Below, piece by piece: positions 17,517-23,578 of a stretch of 64,000 bases of DNA (position 1 is the stretch's first letter; the number at the start of each line of letters is the position of its first letter). Made by a program: the position numbers and the translations under genes. The DNA is taken from positions 1 to 64,000 of the forward strand of contig CASGHK010000050.1 in the NCBI GenBank assembly GCA_949320185.1, read 5' to 3'. Below the pieces are notes generated by a model. It ran no database searches. It was not told the DNA's origin and worked only from the letters and a program-made list of their open reading frames with translations. The stretch comes from an uncultured Methanomicrobiales archaeon (GTDB lineage: Archaea; Halobacteriota; Methanomicrobia; Methanomicrobiales; Methanospirillaceae).

Positions 17517-18188
17517 TCAGAGGGACTTAAAGCAGAGGTACCAGTCCCTGCACTCCAGCCCCGCCTTGTCCCGCGCTGCCATCTCCGCCACCGTCTTCGG
17601 GGCCGGTACCACGACCTTGTCGCCGGGCTGCCAGTTCGCCGGCGTCGCGACGCCGTGGGCGTCCGTCGTCTGGAAGGCCTTGAGGAGCCGGACGATCTCG
17701 GGCATGTACCGTCCGTTGGTGAGCGGGTAGTAAAACATCCCGCGGAGAATCCCCTTGTCGTCGATGAAGAAGACGGCGCGTACGGCAGCCGTACTTGACT
17801 GGCCCGGCTGGATCATCCCGTAGACCTTCGCGACCTTCATCTCCAGGTCGGCGATGATCGGGAACGGGATCTCGACGCCCATCTTCTCCTTGATCGCCCG
17901 AACCCAGGCCAGGTGGGCCGAGACCGAATCGACCGAGAGGCCAATAAGTTCGCTGTTCAGGCTCTTCAGCTCGTCGGCGATCTCGGCGAACGCCATGAAC
18001 TCGGTCGTGCAGACCGGCGTGAAGTCGGCCGGATGCGAGAACATCACGACCCACCGGCCCCGGTAATCGGAGAGCCGGAGGGGGCCGTGGGTCGAATCAG
18101 CCAGGAAGTCAGGGGCGGGCTGCCCGAGCCCGGGGAGCGTTGCGGCCGGCGCGGCGCCGGAACAGCAGTCTTTCAGATCGTCACACAT
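17517..18188 (-). CDS. peroxiredoxin, 1-Cys/Prx6-like (thiol peroxidase)
   Basis: A peroxidase of 223 residues that reduces H2O2 and organic peroxides through a reactive thiol. The peroxidatic Cys lies in HPADFTPVCTTEF near residue 60; the AhpC/TSA and C-terminal 1-cysPrx regions follow, with IPFPIIADLEMKVAKVYGM and a later RAVFFIDDKG. Extra cysteines occur at the N-terminus (CDDLKDCC) and near the C-terminus (ECRDWYLC), so the resolving arrangement may be atypical. Two ATGs lie 6 nt apart. GGTGAG abuts the first (18194) and is 6 nt from the second (18188), so 18188 is the likelier start. It has its own TATA box in the end of the AhpD-like gene. Confidence 0.92.
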   Translation of the reverse strand: MCDDLKDCCSGAAPAATLPGLGQPAPDFLADSTHGPLRLSDYRGRWVVMFSHPADFTPVCTTEFMAFAEIADELKSLNSELIGLSVDSVSAHLAWVRAIKEKMGVEIPFPIIADLEMKVAKVYGMIQPGQSSTAAVRAVFFIDDKGILRGMFYYPLTNGRYMPEIVRLLKAFQTTDAHGVATPANWQPGDKVVVPAPKTVAEMAARDKAGLECRDWYLCFKSL

Positions 18189-18215
18189 TGACATCTCACC
18201 GTGAAAAGGGGGGAT

Positions 18216-18566
18216 CTATTTTTTATAAATCTCTTCCGCGGCCGCTCGTCCGTGGACATAGGCCGGCATCCCCGCGAGCAGGAACGTCACCCGGAGCGCC
18301 TCCTCGATCTCGGCAAGCGAGATCCCCAGGTGCGGCGCACCGGCGATCTGAGCCCGGACCGCGTGCGCGTCACGCATGGCCGCAGCGATCGCGATGGCGA
18401 TCAGTTTTTTGTCCTTCTTCGAGAGAAGCCCGTCGGCCCAGACCATGTGGTCGAGGCCCATCACCGAGTTGTAGAGCTCGGGGTTGCTCTCCTGAAGATC
18501 CCGGAAGATCTTCGGGACCTTGCCGATCTTATCCTCAAGACCCTTGAGACGTTCGTCGTCGGCCAT
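18216..18566 (-). CDS. carboxymuconolactone decarboxylase / AhpD-like protein
   Basis: A 116-residue all-helical protein of the CMD/AhpD family. In peroxide defence AhpD-like proteins hand electrons to peroxiredoxins. Family wording is visible: VPKIFRDLQ, DGLLSKKDKKLIAIAIAAA, then HLGISLAEIEEALRVTFLLAGMP (in two parts HLGISLAEIEEAL and VTFLLAGMP). The catalytic Cys-x2-Cys of true AhpD is absent: the matching stretch reads MRDAHAVRAQIAG. It may therefore be non-redox or use another chemistry. ATG 18566, preceded by AAGGAGTG, is preferred to an in-frame GTG two codons earlier. It starts 2 nt after the desulforedoxin stop. Confidence 0.85.
   Translation of the reverse strand: MADDERLKGLEDKIGKVPKIFRDLQESNPELYNSVMGLDHMVWADGLLSKKDKKLIAIAIAAAMRDAHAVRAQIAGAPHLGISLAEIEEALRVTFLLAGMPAYVHGRAAAEEIYKK
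18222..18229 (-). promoter_or_regulatory. TATA box of the peroxiredoxin gene inside the upstream gene
   Basis: TTTATAAA lies about 38 nt before the chosen start. These bases also encode the C-terminal residues of the AhpD-like protein just before its stop. A transcript starting about 25 nt downstream would have a roughly 12-nt leader containing GGTGAG. Confidence 0.5.
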
Positions 18567-18568
18567 AG

Positions 18569-18694
18569 TCACTCCTTCAACTCCATCGGCTCGCCGCAGC
18601 AGACGAGTTCGCCGCCGCCGGCTTCTTTGACTTCGACCACGTTGCCACAGATGTTGCAGACAAAGATCTGGCCCGCGCTGGATACGTTCACCAT
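18569..18694 (-). CDS. desulforedoxin-like small iron protein, 41 residues
   Basis: Too short for usual gene calling, but clear. Translation from ATG 18694 gives [13 protein letters not shown] and [11 protein letters not shown], so the cysteines are arranged C-x2-C near 13-16 and adjacent C-C at 32-33. That is the Fe(S-Cys)4 pattern of desulforedoxin and of the N-terminal domain of desulfoferrodoxin. A good ribosome site, GGAGG, lies 9 nt before the ATG, and the stop is 2 nt from the AhpD-like gene. It is probably a one-electron carrier to a peroxide- or superoxide-reducing partner. No superoxide reductase catalytic domain is attached. Confidence 0.88.
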   Translation of the reverse strand: MVNVSSAGQIFVCNICGNVVEVKEAGGGELVCCGEPMELKE

Positions 18695-18763
18695 GGTTTT
18701 CCTACCTCCAGTATTCCCGGTTCGCCGTCACACGCCCCGCGTGGGGCCGACCAGCCGGATGGT

Positions 18764-18976
18764 TCACCGCTTGGGCGGGTTGAGCGCGTCCTCGGGGGTC
18801 TTGATGTCCGGCCGGATGTGTGTCATGGGGAAGCACTGGTACTCTTCACACGAGCACTTCGGGCACTTCCGGAGATCCTGTTCGACCGCGGAGAGCTCCT
18901 CCTCGTATCCACAGTCCAGGCAGACGTACTTTCCGGGTCCGACCTTGTCGCCGGCTTTCTTCTCAACTCCTTCCAT
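18764..18976 (-). CDS. small zinc-ribbon/rubredoxin-like protein, 70 residues
   Basis: The product has one metal-binding ribbon: KYVCLDCGYEEEL near residue 17 and RKCPKCSCEEY near 36, with C-x2-C in both halves and an extra Cys after the second. The first half resembles rubredoxin (Y-x-C-x2-C-G-Y), but the second half lacks the rubredoxin CPxCG ending, so it may bind zinc. GGTGA lies about 8 nt before the ATG. It heads the string leading to desulforedoxin, AhpD-like protein and peroxiredoxin. A role as an electron carrier or regulator in oxidant defence is inferred from context. Confidence 0.8.
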   Translation of the reverse strand: MEGVEKKAGDKVGPGKYVCLDCGYEEELSAVEQDLRKCPKCSCEEYQCFPMTHIRPDIKTPEDALNPPKR

Positions 18977-19245
18977 CCTTTAGTTCACCATCTGTTCCAT
19001 GCACGGCGCAGGTATTTATCGGTTCGTATTTTGCCAATTCGTGAGAGAAGGCCCTCGATAGACCAAAAGGGCACGATGCAGTCCGCATCAAGATATGTTG
19101 AGGTAGCCTGCAGATTCTGGACATCCCCCGCACTGCACCGCGATACGCATGCTGAACCGGGGTGCCGGGCCAGTCGGGGATGGGGCGGCGGGCGGGATCG
19201 CCTGATATGCACCCTTTTTATCCGGGCACGTCAGACTGCATCACC

Positions 19246-19857
19246 ATGCCCCAGATCATCGCCCTCTTCGGGTCGCCGCTCCCCCGAGGCAACACTGGAC
19301 TCCTCCTCGAACAGGCCCTCGCCGGCGCCGCCGAGAGCGGATGCACGGTCGAGCGTGTGAACGTCCCGTTCCTGACGTTCGAACCCTGCATGGAGTCGCT
19401 CCACTGTATGAGCCAGCCCGAGTGCTCGCAGCTCGACGACCTGACGCCATACTACGACCGGGTGGTCGAGGCGGACGGAGTGATCATCGCGACACCGGTG
19501 ATGACGATGGGTGTCCCGGGGAAGCTGAAGGGGTTCTTCGACCGGTTCCAGGTCCTCTTCTGGGCGAAGTACGGGAGGAAGGACCCGCTCGTCCCCCGCA
19601 AGCGGCGTGCCCAGCGGCATGGCCTTCTGCTCGCGATCTCAGGCCTCTCGAGGTCTCAGGTCCCGCACGTCTTCGACGGGCTGCGGTACACGGTCGAGGC
19701 CTTCTACGACATCACTGACGTCACCCCGGGAGAGGAGTTCCTCGTCGATGACATGGACACGAAGAGGGACCTCTCCCAGTTCCCCGAGCTTCTCGGGGAG
19801 GCCCGGGCGGCGGGCCGACGCCTCGGCGAGCGGCTCGTCGCCGAGTCCGGGGAGTAG
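19246..19857 (+). CDS. NADPH-dependent FMN reductase-like flavoprotein with altered cysteine motif
   Basis: A 203-residue flavodoxin-fold protein with the phosphate loop FGSPLPRGNTGLLL and flavin block IATPVMTMGVPGKL. Unlike the two paralogues at 16.3-17.5 kb, it lacks the compact C-x2-C-x2-C motif. Instead it has EPCMESLHCMSQPEC, a wider C-x5-C-x5-C spacing, so a [4Fe-4S] cluster is less certain. ATG 19246 is preceded by no Shine-Dalgarno, but a CTTTTTATCC element (about 19214-19223) is 25-30 nt upstream, consistent with a leaderless transcript. Confidence 0.8.
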   Translation: MPQIIALFGSPLPRGNTGLLLEQALAGAAESGCTVERVNVPFLTFEPCMESLHCMSQPECSQLDDLTPYYDRVVEADGVIIATPVMTMGVPGKLKGFFDRFQVLFWAKYGRKDPLVPRKRRAQRHGLLLAISGLSRSQVPHVFDGLRYTVEAFYDITDVTPGEEFLVDDMDTKRDLSQFPELLGEARAAGRRLGERLVAESGE

Positions 19858-19875
19858 GTGCGAGCCGAGGCAGGG

Positions 19876-20559
19876 TCAATCGATCCGGAGAGCGCCGGCA
19901 CCCCTGAGCGATCGGTGTCCTTTCCGGGAGATGATCAGGTGGTCCAGGACCTGGATACCAAGCAGCTCCCCCGCGTCGACGAGCTGGCGCGTGATCGCCA
20001 TGTCCTGGCTTGAAGGCTCGAGCGAACCCGAGGGGTGGTTATGGACGAAGACGACAGCAGCGGCCCGGTCCGTGATCGCATCGGCGAAGGCCTCGCGCGG
20101 GTGGACCTGGCTCGCGTTCAACAGGCCGACCGTGAGCGTCCGGGCATGGATCACCTCGCCGGCCCCGTTCAGGGTGATCGCGAGGAAGTGTTCCTGCTGC
20201 CGGTGCCGGATCGCATCGACATCGGGCAGGCAGAGCACCTCCTCGGGGCCAGAGATCCTCAGCCCCTCGTTCGGATCCCCGAACCGCCGGGAGAGTTCGA
20301 GCCCGGCGAGGAGCTCGCAGGCCTTTGCCTCCCCGATTCCTGGGACCGCCAGCAGGTCGCCGATGGTGACCTCGTGCTTCTTCTCAGAAAAGACGTCCCG
20401 AACATCGGCGGCCACTGCCAGGACGTCCCGTCCCCGTGTCCCCCGGCCGATGATAACGGCGATCAGGTCGCGGGTTGAGAGTGCCTGGGGACCCTTCCGG
20501 ATCAGCCTCTCACGCGGCCGGTCCCGCTCGGGGATATCGGCCATGCGTCGCGCCGCCAT
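19876..20559 (-). CDS. radC: RadC family JAB-domain protein
   Basis: A 227-residue member of the RadC family, named for DNA repair but of disputed function. It starts with DIPERDRPRERLIRKGP, has a helix-hairpin-helix in LLAVPGIGEAKACEL near 75, and a C-terminal JAB metalloprotease-type domain with VHNHPSGSLEPSSQD near 172 (H-x-H-P and S-x2-D). The start is unsure: ATG 20559, ATG 20544 or an upstream TTG 20580 are possible, and none has a clear ribosome site. It is divergent from rubrerythrin, and the two share a roughly 100-bp regulatory spacer. Confidence 0.88.
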   Translation of the reverse strand: MAARRMADIPERDRPRERLIRKGPQALSTRDLIAVIIGRGTRGRDVLAVAADVRDVFSEKKHEVTIGDLLAVPGIGEAKACELLAGLELSRRFGDPNEGLRISGPEEVLCLPDVDAIRHRQQEHFLAITLNGAGEVIHARTLTVGLLNASQVHPREAFADAITDRAAAVVFVHNHPSGSLEPSSQDMAITRQLVDAGELLGIQVLDHLIISRKGHRSLRGAGALRID

Positions 20560-20604
20560 GTCGAGAGATGGGGCTGTCAATCACTTCAACGTTCTTTTCT
20601 GCAT

Positions 20605-20628
20605 TTGTTTCGTAGCAAAACGAAATAA
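20605..20628. promoter_or_regulatory. inverted repeat upstream of rubrerythrin TATA box (candidate operator)
   Basis: TTTCGT, six bases, then ACGAAA forms a perfect 6-bp inverted repeat, with TT/AA extending it after one mismatch. It lies directly before the TATAAG of rubrerythrin and between divergent radC and rbr. Placement next to the TATA/BRE region suits an archaeal regulator binding site. The regulator is unknown. Confidence 0.4.
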
Positions 20629-20633
20629 TAAGG

Positions 20634-20639
20634 TATAAG
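20634..20639 (+). promoter_or_regulatory. TATA box of rubrerythrin
   Basis: TATAAG is preceded by a purine- and A-rich patch (AATAATAAGG). Its centre is about 28 nt before the rubrerythrin ATG at 20665, and no Shine-Dalgarno is seen, so transcription probably starts at or a few bases before the ATG. Confidence 0.5.
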
Positions 20640-20664
20640 TAGGGTGCCGGCGCCAGTAGTCTGC

Positions 20665-21168
20665 ATGGCGACGATTGACAACGTGAAGGCCGCGTATGCG
20701 GGTGAATCCCAGGCGAACCGGAAGTACCTCTCTTTCTCGGAGAAGGCCGTGCAGGACGGGTACCCGGTGATCGCCCGGCTCTTCCGCGCCGCATCGGATG
20801 CGGAGGCGATCCACGCCCGGAACCTCCTGACCGTGATGGGCGCGGTGAAATCGACCGCTGAGAACCTGGCGTCCTCGGTTGAAGGCGAGACCCACGAGTT
20901 CACGGAGATGTACCCGGGGTTCATCCGCGAGGCTGAGAGCGAGGGGCAGAAGAATGCGGTTCAGCCGTTCACCCACGCAATGAAGGCCGAAGAGGTCCAC
21001 GCCGGCCTCTACAAGCGGGCGGCGGAGGCCGTCGCGGCCGGAAAGGACCTCGCGGCGACGAAGGTGCTCCTCTGCCCCGTCTGCGGCAACGTCGCCCTGG
21101 ACGAGGCGCCCGAGCGATGCCCCATCTGCAACGTCCCTGGCGCCCGCTGGCGCGAGATCACAGTTTAA
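20665..21168 (+). CDS. rbr: rubrerythrin
   Basis: Rubrerythrin reduces H2O2 in the cytoplasm of anaerobes using a diiron site and a rubredoxin centre. The 167-residue protein has a four-helix bundle with the iron ligands in AYAGESQANRKY near residue 13, DAEAIHARN near 47, EGETHEFTEMYP near 79 and MKAEEVHAGLY near 113. The C-terminal rubredoxin domain has CPVCGNVALDEAPERCPICN with two C-x2-C knuckles. Length is slightly shorter than classical bacterial rubrerythrin but complete. It lies at the end of a block of oxidant-defence genes. Confidence 0.95.
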   Translation: MATIDNVKAAYAGESQANRKYLSFSEKAVQDGYPVIARLFRAASDAEAIHARNLLTVMGAVKSTAENLASSVEGETHEFTEMYPGFIREAESEGQKNAVQPFTHAMKAEEVHAGLYKRAAEAVAAGKDLAATKVLLCPVCGNVALDEAPERCPICNVPGARWREITV

Positions 21169-21175
21169 AAAAAAA
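21167..21175 (-). terminator. T-run terminator of nifB
   Basis: Nine consecutive T on the minus strand, about 25 nt after the nifB stop codon, overlapping the end of convergent rubrerythrin. This is the usual archaeal intrinsic terminator form. Confidence 0.5.
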
Positions 21176-21200
21176 GGGAGACCGGCGTATGCCGGCTCTA

Positions 21201-22115
21201 TCACTCTTTCTTCGGATCGTCGTGCTTTTCGCAGTAGATCTCGGACTGGATGTCTTTCCCGAGAAGCCCGATCGCGTCCGAGCGGCACCGCTGACAGTGG
21301 CGCATCTGCTTGATGAAGGGAGCGCACCGGTCCTGCATCTCCCGCTTCTGCGCAGGCGTCGGGGGGACCACGTCCTTGAACTTGTACTGCGGGATCACCG
21401 GGATCAGGTTGAAGGTGTAGGCCCCCAGTTCCGAGGTCTTCTTTGCGATCTCGAGGACCTGGTCGTCGTTGACGCCGGGGACCCAGACCGTGTTCACCTT
21501 GACGATCATGCCGAGCCGGGCCGACTCCTCGACCCCCTTCAGCTGGTTCGCGATCAGGATCTTCGCCGCCTCGACCCCGGTGTAGCGCTTCCCATGGTAG
21601 TCGATGTGGTCGTAGATCTTCGCCCCCACCTCGGGGTCGAGGGCGTTCATCGTGACCGTGATGTTCCCAACGCCGAGCTCGGCGAGTTCCGCCACCCGCT
21701 CGGGGAGCATGAGGCCGTTCGTGGAGAGGCAGCGCATCGCGTCGGGGAAGTGCTCCTTGATCAGGCGGAGGGCTTCGAAGGTCTCCTCGTTCGCGAGTGG
21801 GTCCCCCGGGCCGGCGATCCCGATCACCTTGATGTACTTGTGCTCCTCGAGCACCTTCTGGACGAGCGGGACGGCCTCCTCGGGGGTCACCACCCGGCTC
21901 GTGACACCAGGACGGGACTCGTTGACGCAGTCGTAATCACGGACGCAGTAGTTGCACTGGATGTTGCATCTCGGCGCAATCGGCAGGTGCATCCGGCCGA
22001 AGGCATGGCAGGCCTTCTCGGAGAAGCACGGGTGTTCCTTAATGCGGCGGAGCGTCGCCGGGTCGTACGGAACCTCCCGGCCGTCGACAGTTGCGGTGCG
22101 GTAGCCTTCGGTCAT
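21201..22115 (-). CDS. nifB: nitrogenase cofactor biosynthesis radical SAM protein NifB
   Basis: NifB fuses two [4Fe-4S] units and inserts carbide to make the NifB-co precursor of the nitrogenase cofactor. The 304-residue protein shows HPCFSEKACHAFGRMHLPIA, the radical SAM motif C-x3-C-x2-C in APRCNIQCNYC, then CVNESRPGV and GIAGPGDPLAN. Near the C-terminus are the extra-cluster cysteines in MQDRCAPF and MRHCQRC. The C-terminal NifX domain is absent, as normal for methanogen NifB. GGTGA sits 5 nt before the ATG. No nitrogenase structural genes lie in the window; the regulator gene nrpR is about 6 kb away. Confidence 0.94.
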   Translation of the reverse strand: MTEGYRTATVDGREVPYDPATLRRIKEHPCFSEKACHAFGRMHLPIAPRCNIQCNYCVRDYDCVNESRPGVTSRVVTPEEAVPLVQKVLEEHKYIKVIGIAGPGDPLANEETFEALRLIKEHFPDAMRCLSTNGLMLPERVAELAELGVGNITVTMNALDPEVGAKIYDHIDYHGKRYTGVEAAKILIANQLKGVEESARLGMIVKVNTVWVPGVNDDQVLEIAKKTSELGAYTFNLIPVIPQYKFKDVVPPTPAQKREMQDRCAPFIKQMRHCQRCRSDAIGLLGKDIQSEIYCEKHDDPKKE

Positions 22116-22146
22116 GCATTCACCACTAGGTCTCTCGATACGGGAC

Positions 22147-22154
22147 TATAAATT
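22147..22154 (-). promoter_or_regulatory. TATA box of nifB overlapping the upstream stop codon
   Basis: Minus-strand AATTTATA, about 33 nt before the nifB ATG. Its outer bases are the stop codon of the TPR gene. A start about 25 nt downstream would leave a short leader with GGTGA. I see no GGAA-N6-TTCC NrpR operator in this spacer. Confidence 0.5.
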
Positions 22155-22569
22155 ACTGATGGGAGCGGCAACGGAGCGAAAGAGCCCGGTCGTAGGCGGT
22201 ATACGCCTCGTCGCACCGACCCAGGGCGCCGAGCGCGTTCGATCGGGCGAGGTGGAGGGCCGGGCGTTCGGGGGCCGCCTCGAGCGCCCGGTCGTACGTC
22301 CGGAGTGCGTCGTCGTACCGTTCGAGGGCGTAGTACGCGTTCCCCCTCCCGAGCAGGGCATCGAGCAGGGACAGCTCGATCTCGAGGGCCCGTTCGAAGG
22401 CCGCGAGCGCCTCGGTATAGTGCCGTCGCCGCGTACAGGCCATTCCCCGGAAGACCCAGGAGGCTGCATCCTCGCCGCCCGGCGGACAGGCGGTGCGTCC
22501 ATAACCGTTCATGAACCCGGGGTGGTCCCCCCGGAGTATACAGATACCCGCCACAGGGTCGTGGTTCAC
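22153..22569 (-). CDS. small TPR-repeat protein
   Basis: A 138-residue protein with about three tetratricopeptide repeats between residues 38 and 132. The TPR consensus is visible in AASWVFRGMACTRRRHYTEAL, here read as WVFRGMACTRRRHYTEALAA, then ALLGRGNAYYALERYDDAL and LHLARSNALGALGRCDEAY, each ending in a YDRAL-type helix B. Such repeats bind protein partners. The GTG start at 22569 overlaps the stop of the phosphoesterase gene (GTGA), which decides between it and a later ATG at 22512. It is the last gene of the hsp20-phosphoesterase string before nifB. Confidence 0.75.
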   Translation of the reverse strand: MNHDPVAGICILRGDHPGFMNGYGRTACPPGGEDAASWVFRGMACTRRRHYTEALAAFERALEIELSLLDALLGRGNAYYALERYDDALRTYDRALEAAPERPALHLARSNALGALGRCDEAYTAYDRALSLRCRSHQ

Positions 22570-22937
22570 ACCCTTCGCCGGAGGACGAGCCAGGAGTCCG
22601 GACCGGCTTTTCGAAACGGGACGAAGAGATAGGTCCCCCGGTAGCGTTGCCCATGGAGCCGGACCTCTCGGCGATCGTCCTCCCAGGTGACCAGGTCGAA
22701 CTCTCCCCGGTCATGGACCCGCACCTCGCCCGCCCCGTCTTCCCCCCGAGGGATCGTCCCCTCGAAGTCGATAAACTCGACCGAGTGGTCCTCGGTTGCG
22801 ATCGCGAGGCACCGCTCCCCCGCCCGCTCGGGGAGCCCCTTCGGGACAGCCCACGAGACCAGCACGCCCCCGCGCTCCAGGCGGACGTCGTGGTGGGGCG
22901 TGCGGGACCGGGGGTCGTGGACGATGAAACGCGGCAA
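22566..22937 (-). CDS. stand-alone DNA 3'-phosphoesterase (LigD N-terminal domain)
   Basis: A 123-residue protein matching the 3'-phosphoesterase module that is fused to DNA ligase D in bacterial end joining. Here it stands alone, as in several archaea. Visible features are RFIVHDPRSRTPHHDVRLE with the catalytic H-x-D-x-R pattern, SWAVPKGLP near 32, the second-half FEGTIPRG near 58, and a closing DSWLVLRRR. The enzyme trims 3'-phosphate or 3'-ribonucleoside ends. The start is TTG 22937, with no ribosome site, only 9 nt after the hsp20 stop. No Ku, ligase or polymerase partner is nearby. Confidence 0.85.
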   Translation of the reverse strand: MPRFIVHDPRSRTPHHDVRLERGGVLVSWAVPKGLPERAGERCLAIATEDHSVEFIDFEGTIPRGEDGAGEVRVHDRGEFDLVTWEDDRREVRLHGQRYRGTYLFVPFRKAGPDSWLVLRRRV

Positions 22938-22938
22938 G

Positions 22939-22944
22939 AAAAAA
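22939..22944 (-). terminator. short T-run after hsp20
   Basis: Six T on the minus strand, 2 nt after the hsp20 stop and just before the TTG of the phosphoesterase gene. It could end part of the hsp20 transcripts, with read-through feeding the next two genes. Confidence 0.35.
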
Positions 22945-22946
22945 GG

Positions 22947-23444
22947 TTACTCGATTGGGATCCGGGTCCCGCGCTCGACGGCGGTCTTCTTGAGGCGGAT
23001 CTCCAGGACGCCGTTCGTGAACGACGACCGGGCCCCTTCCGCCGTCACGGGATGCGGAAGCGGGACGATGCGGGTCATGTACCCGAAGGTCCGCTCCTGG
23101 CGGAAAAACTTCCCGGTCTCCGTCCCCTCCTGCCGCTCCGAGCGGCGCTCGCATGCGATCTCCAGGTCGTCGGGCGAAAGGAGGCGAACCGCGATGTTCT
23201 CGCGTTCGACCCCGGGCAGGTCGGCGACCACCAGGACGTCGTCCTGGTCCTCCCTGACATCGAGCCGGAACTCACCTCTCACTGCAGGCATGAGCCGGTC
23301 GCCGACCCCGCCGGGGCCCAGCCCGCCAGCCGGCAGGAAGGCCCCAGAGCCGAGCATCAGGGAGCGGAAGCGGCCCTCCATCTCGTTCAGCATGTCGTCG
23401 AACTGGCGCCCCAGTCCTTCAAACGGGTTGTCTCGATATGGCAT
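22947..23444 (-). CDS. hsp20: Hsp20/alpha-crystallin small heat-shock protein
   Basis: A 165-residue ATP-independent chaperone. The alpha-crystallin domain spans about residues 55-160. Visible parts are EFRLDVREDQDDVLVVADLPG, read as VREDQDDVLVVADLPGV, then RQERTFGYMTRIVPLP (the conserved strand) and ARSSFTNGVLEIRLKK. The C-terminal IPIE gives the I-x-I oligomerisation motif. The variable N-terminus is Gly-rich. Two ATGs lie 6 nt apart, and GGGGAG abuts the first (23450), so 23444 has the better spacing. The promoter has a strong AT-rich TATA region and an inverted repeat next to the inferred transcription start. Confidence 0.94.
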   Translation of the reverse strand: MPYRDNPFEGLGRQFDDMLNEMEGRFRSLMLGSGAFLPAGGLGPGGVGDRLMPAVRGEFRLDVREDQDDVLVVADLPGVERENIAVRLLSPDDLEIACERRSERQEGTETGKFFRQERTFGYMTRIVPLPHPVTAEGARSSFTNGVLEIRLKKTAVERGTRIPIE

Positions 23445-23460
23445 TGTCATCTCCCCTTCG

Positions 23461-23478
23461 GTCGTGGACCACCACGAC
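23461..23478. promoter_or_regulatory. perfect 7-bp inverted repeat in the hsp20 leader/operator region
   Basis: GTCGTGG, four bases, CCACGAC. It lies directly downstream of the transcription start predicted from the TATA box and 2 nt from CGAAGGGGAG, the hsp20 ribosome site. As DNA it is a candidate repressor site; as RNA it would form a 7-bp stem with a 4-nt loop in the leader. Confidence 0.55.
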
Positions 23479-23500
23479 CTAACCAGAGGTGAATCTTTCA

Positions 23501-23510
23501 ATATATTAAA
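23501..23510 (-). promoter_or_regulatory. TATA box of hsp20
   Basis: Minus-strand TTTAATATAT inside a 26-bp AT-only-rich patch (23498-23523). From its centre, about 25 nt leads to a start near 23480, just before the inverted repeat. Confidence 0.55.
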
Positions 23511-23578
23511 TATTTGTATAATGGCCAGGCAGTCAACACCTTTTTCCCCCCCGCCTCCCGATCATTCTCCGGCTCATC

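Noticed and set aside
22116-22152. NrpR operator (GGAA-N6-TTCC) before nifB
   Set aside because: No match or near match with correct spacing in this spacer.
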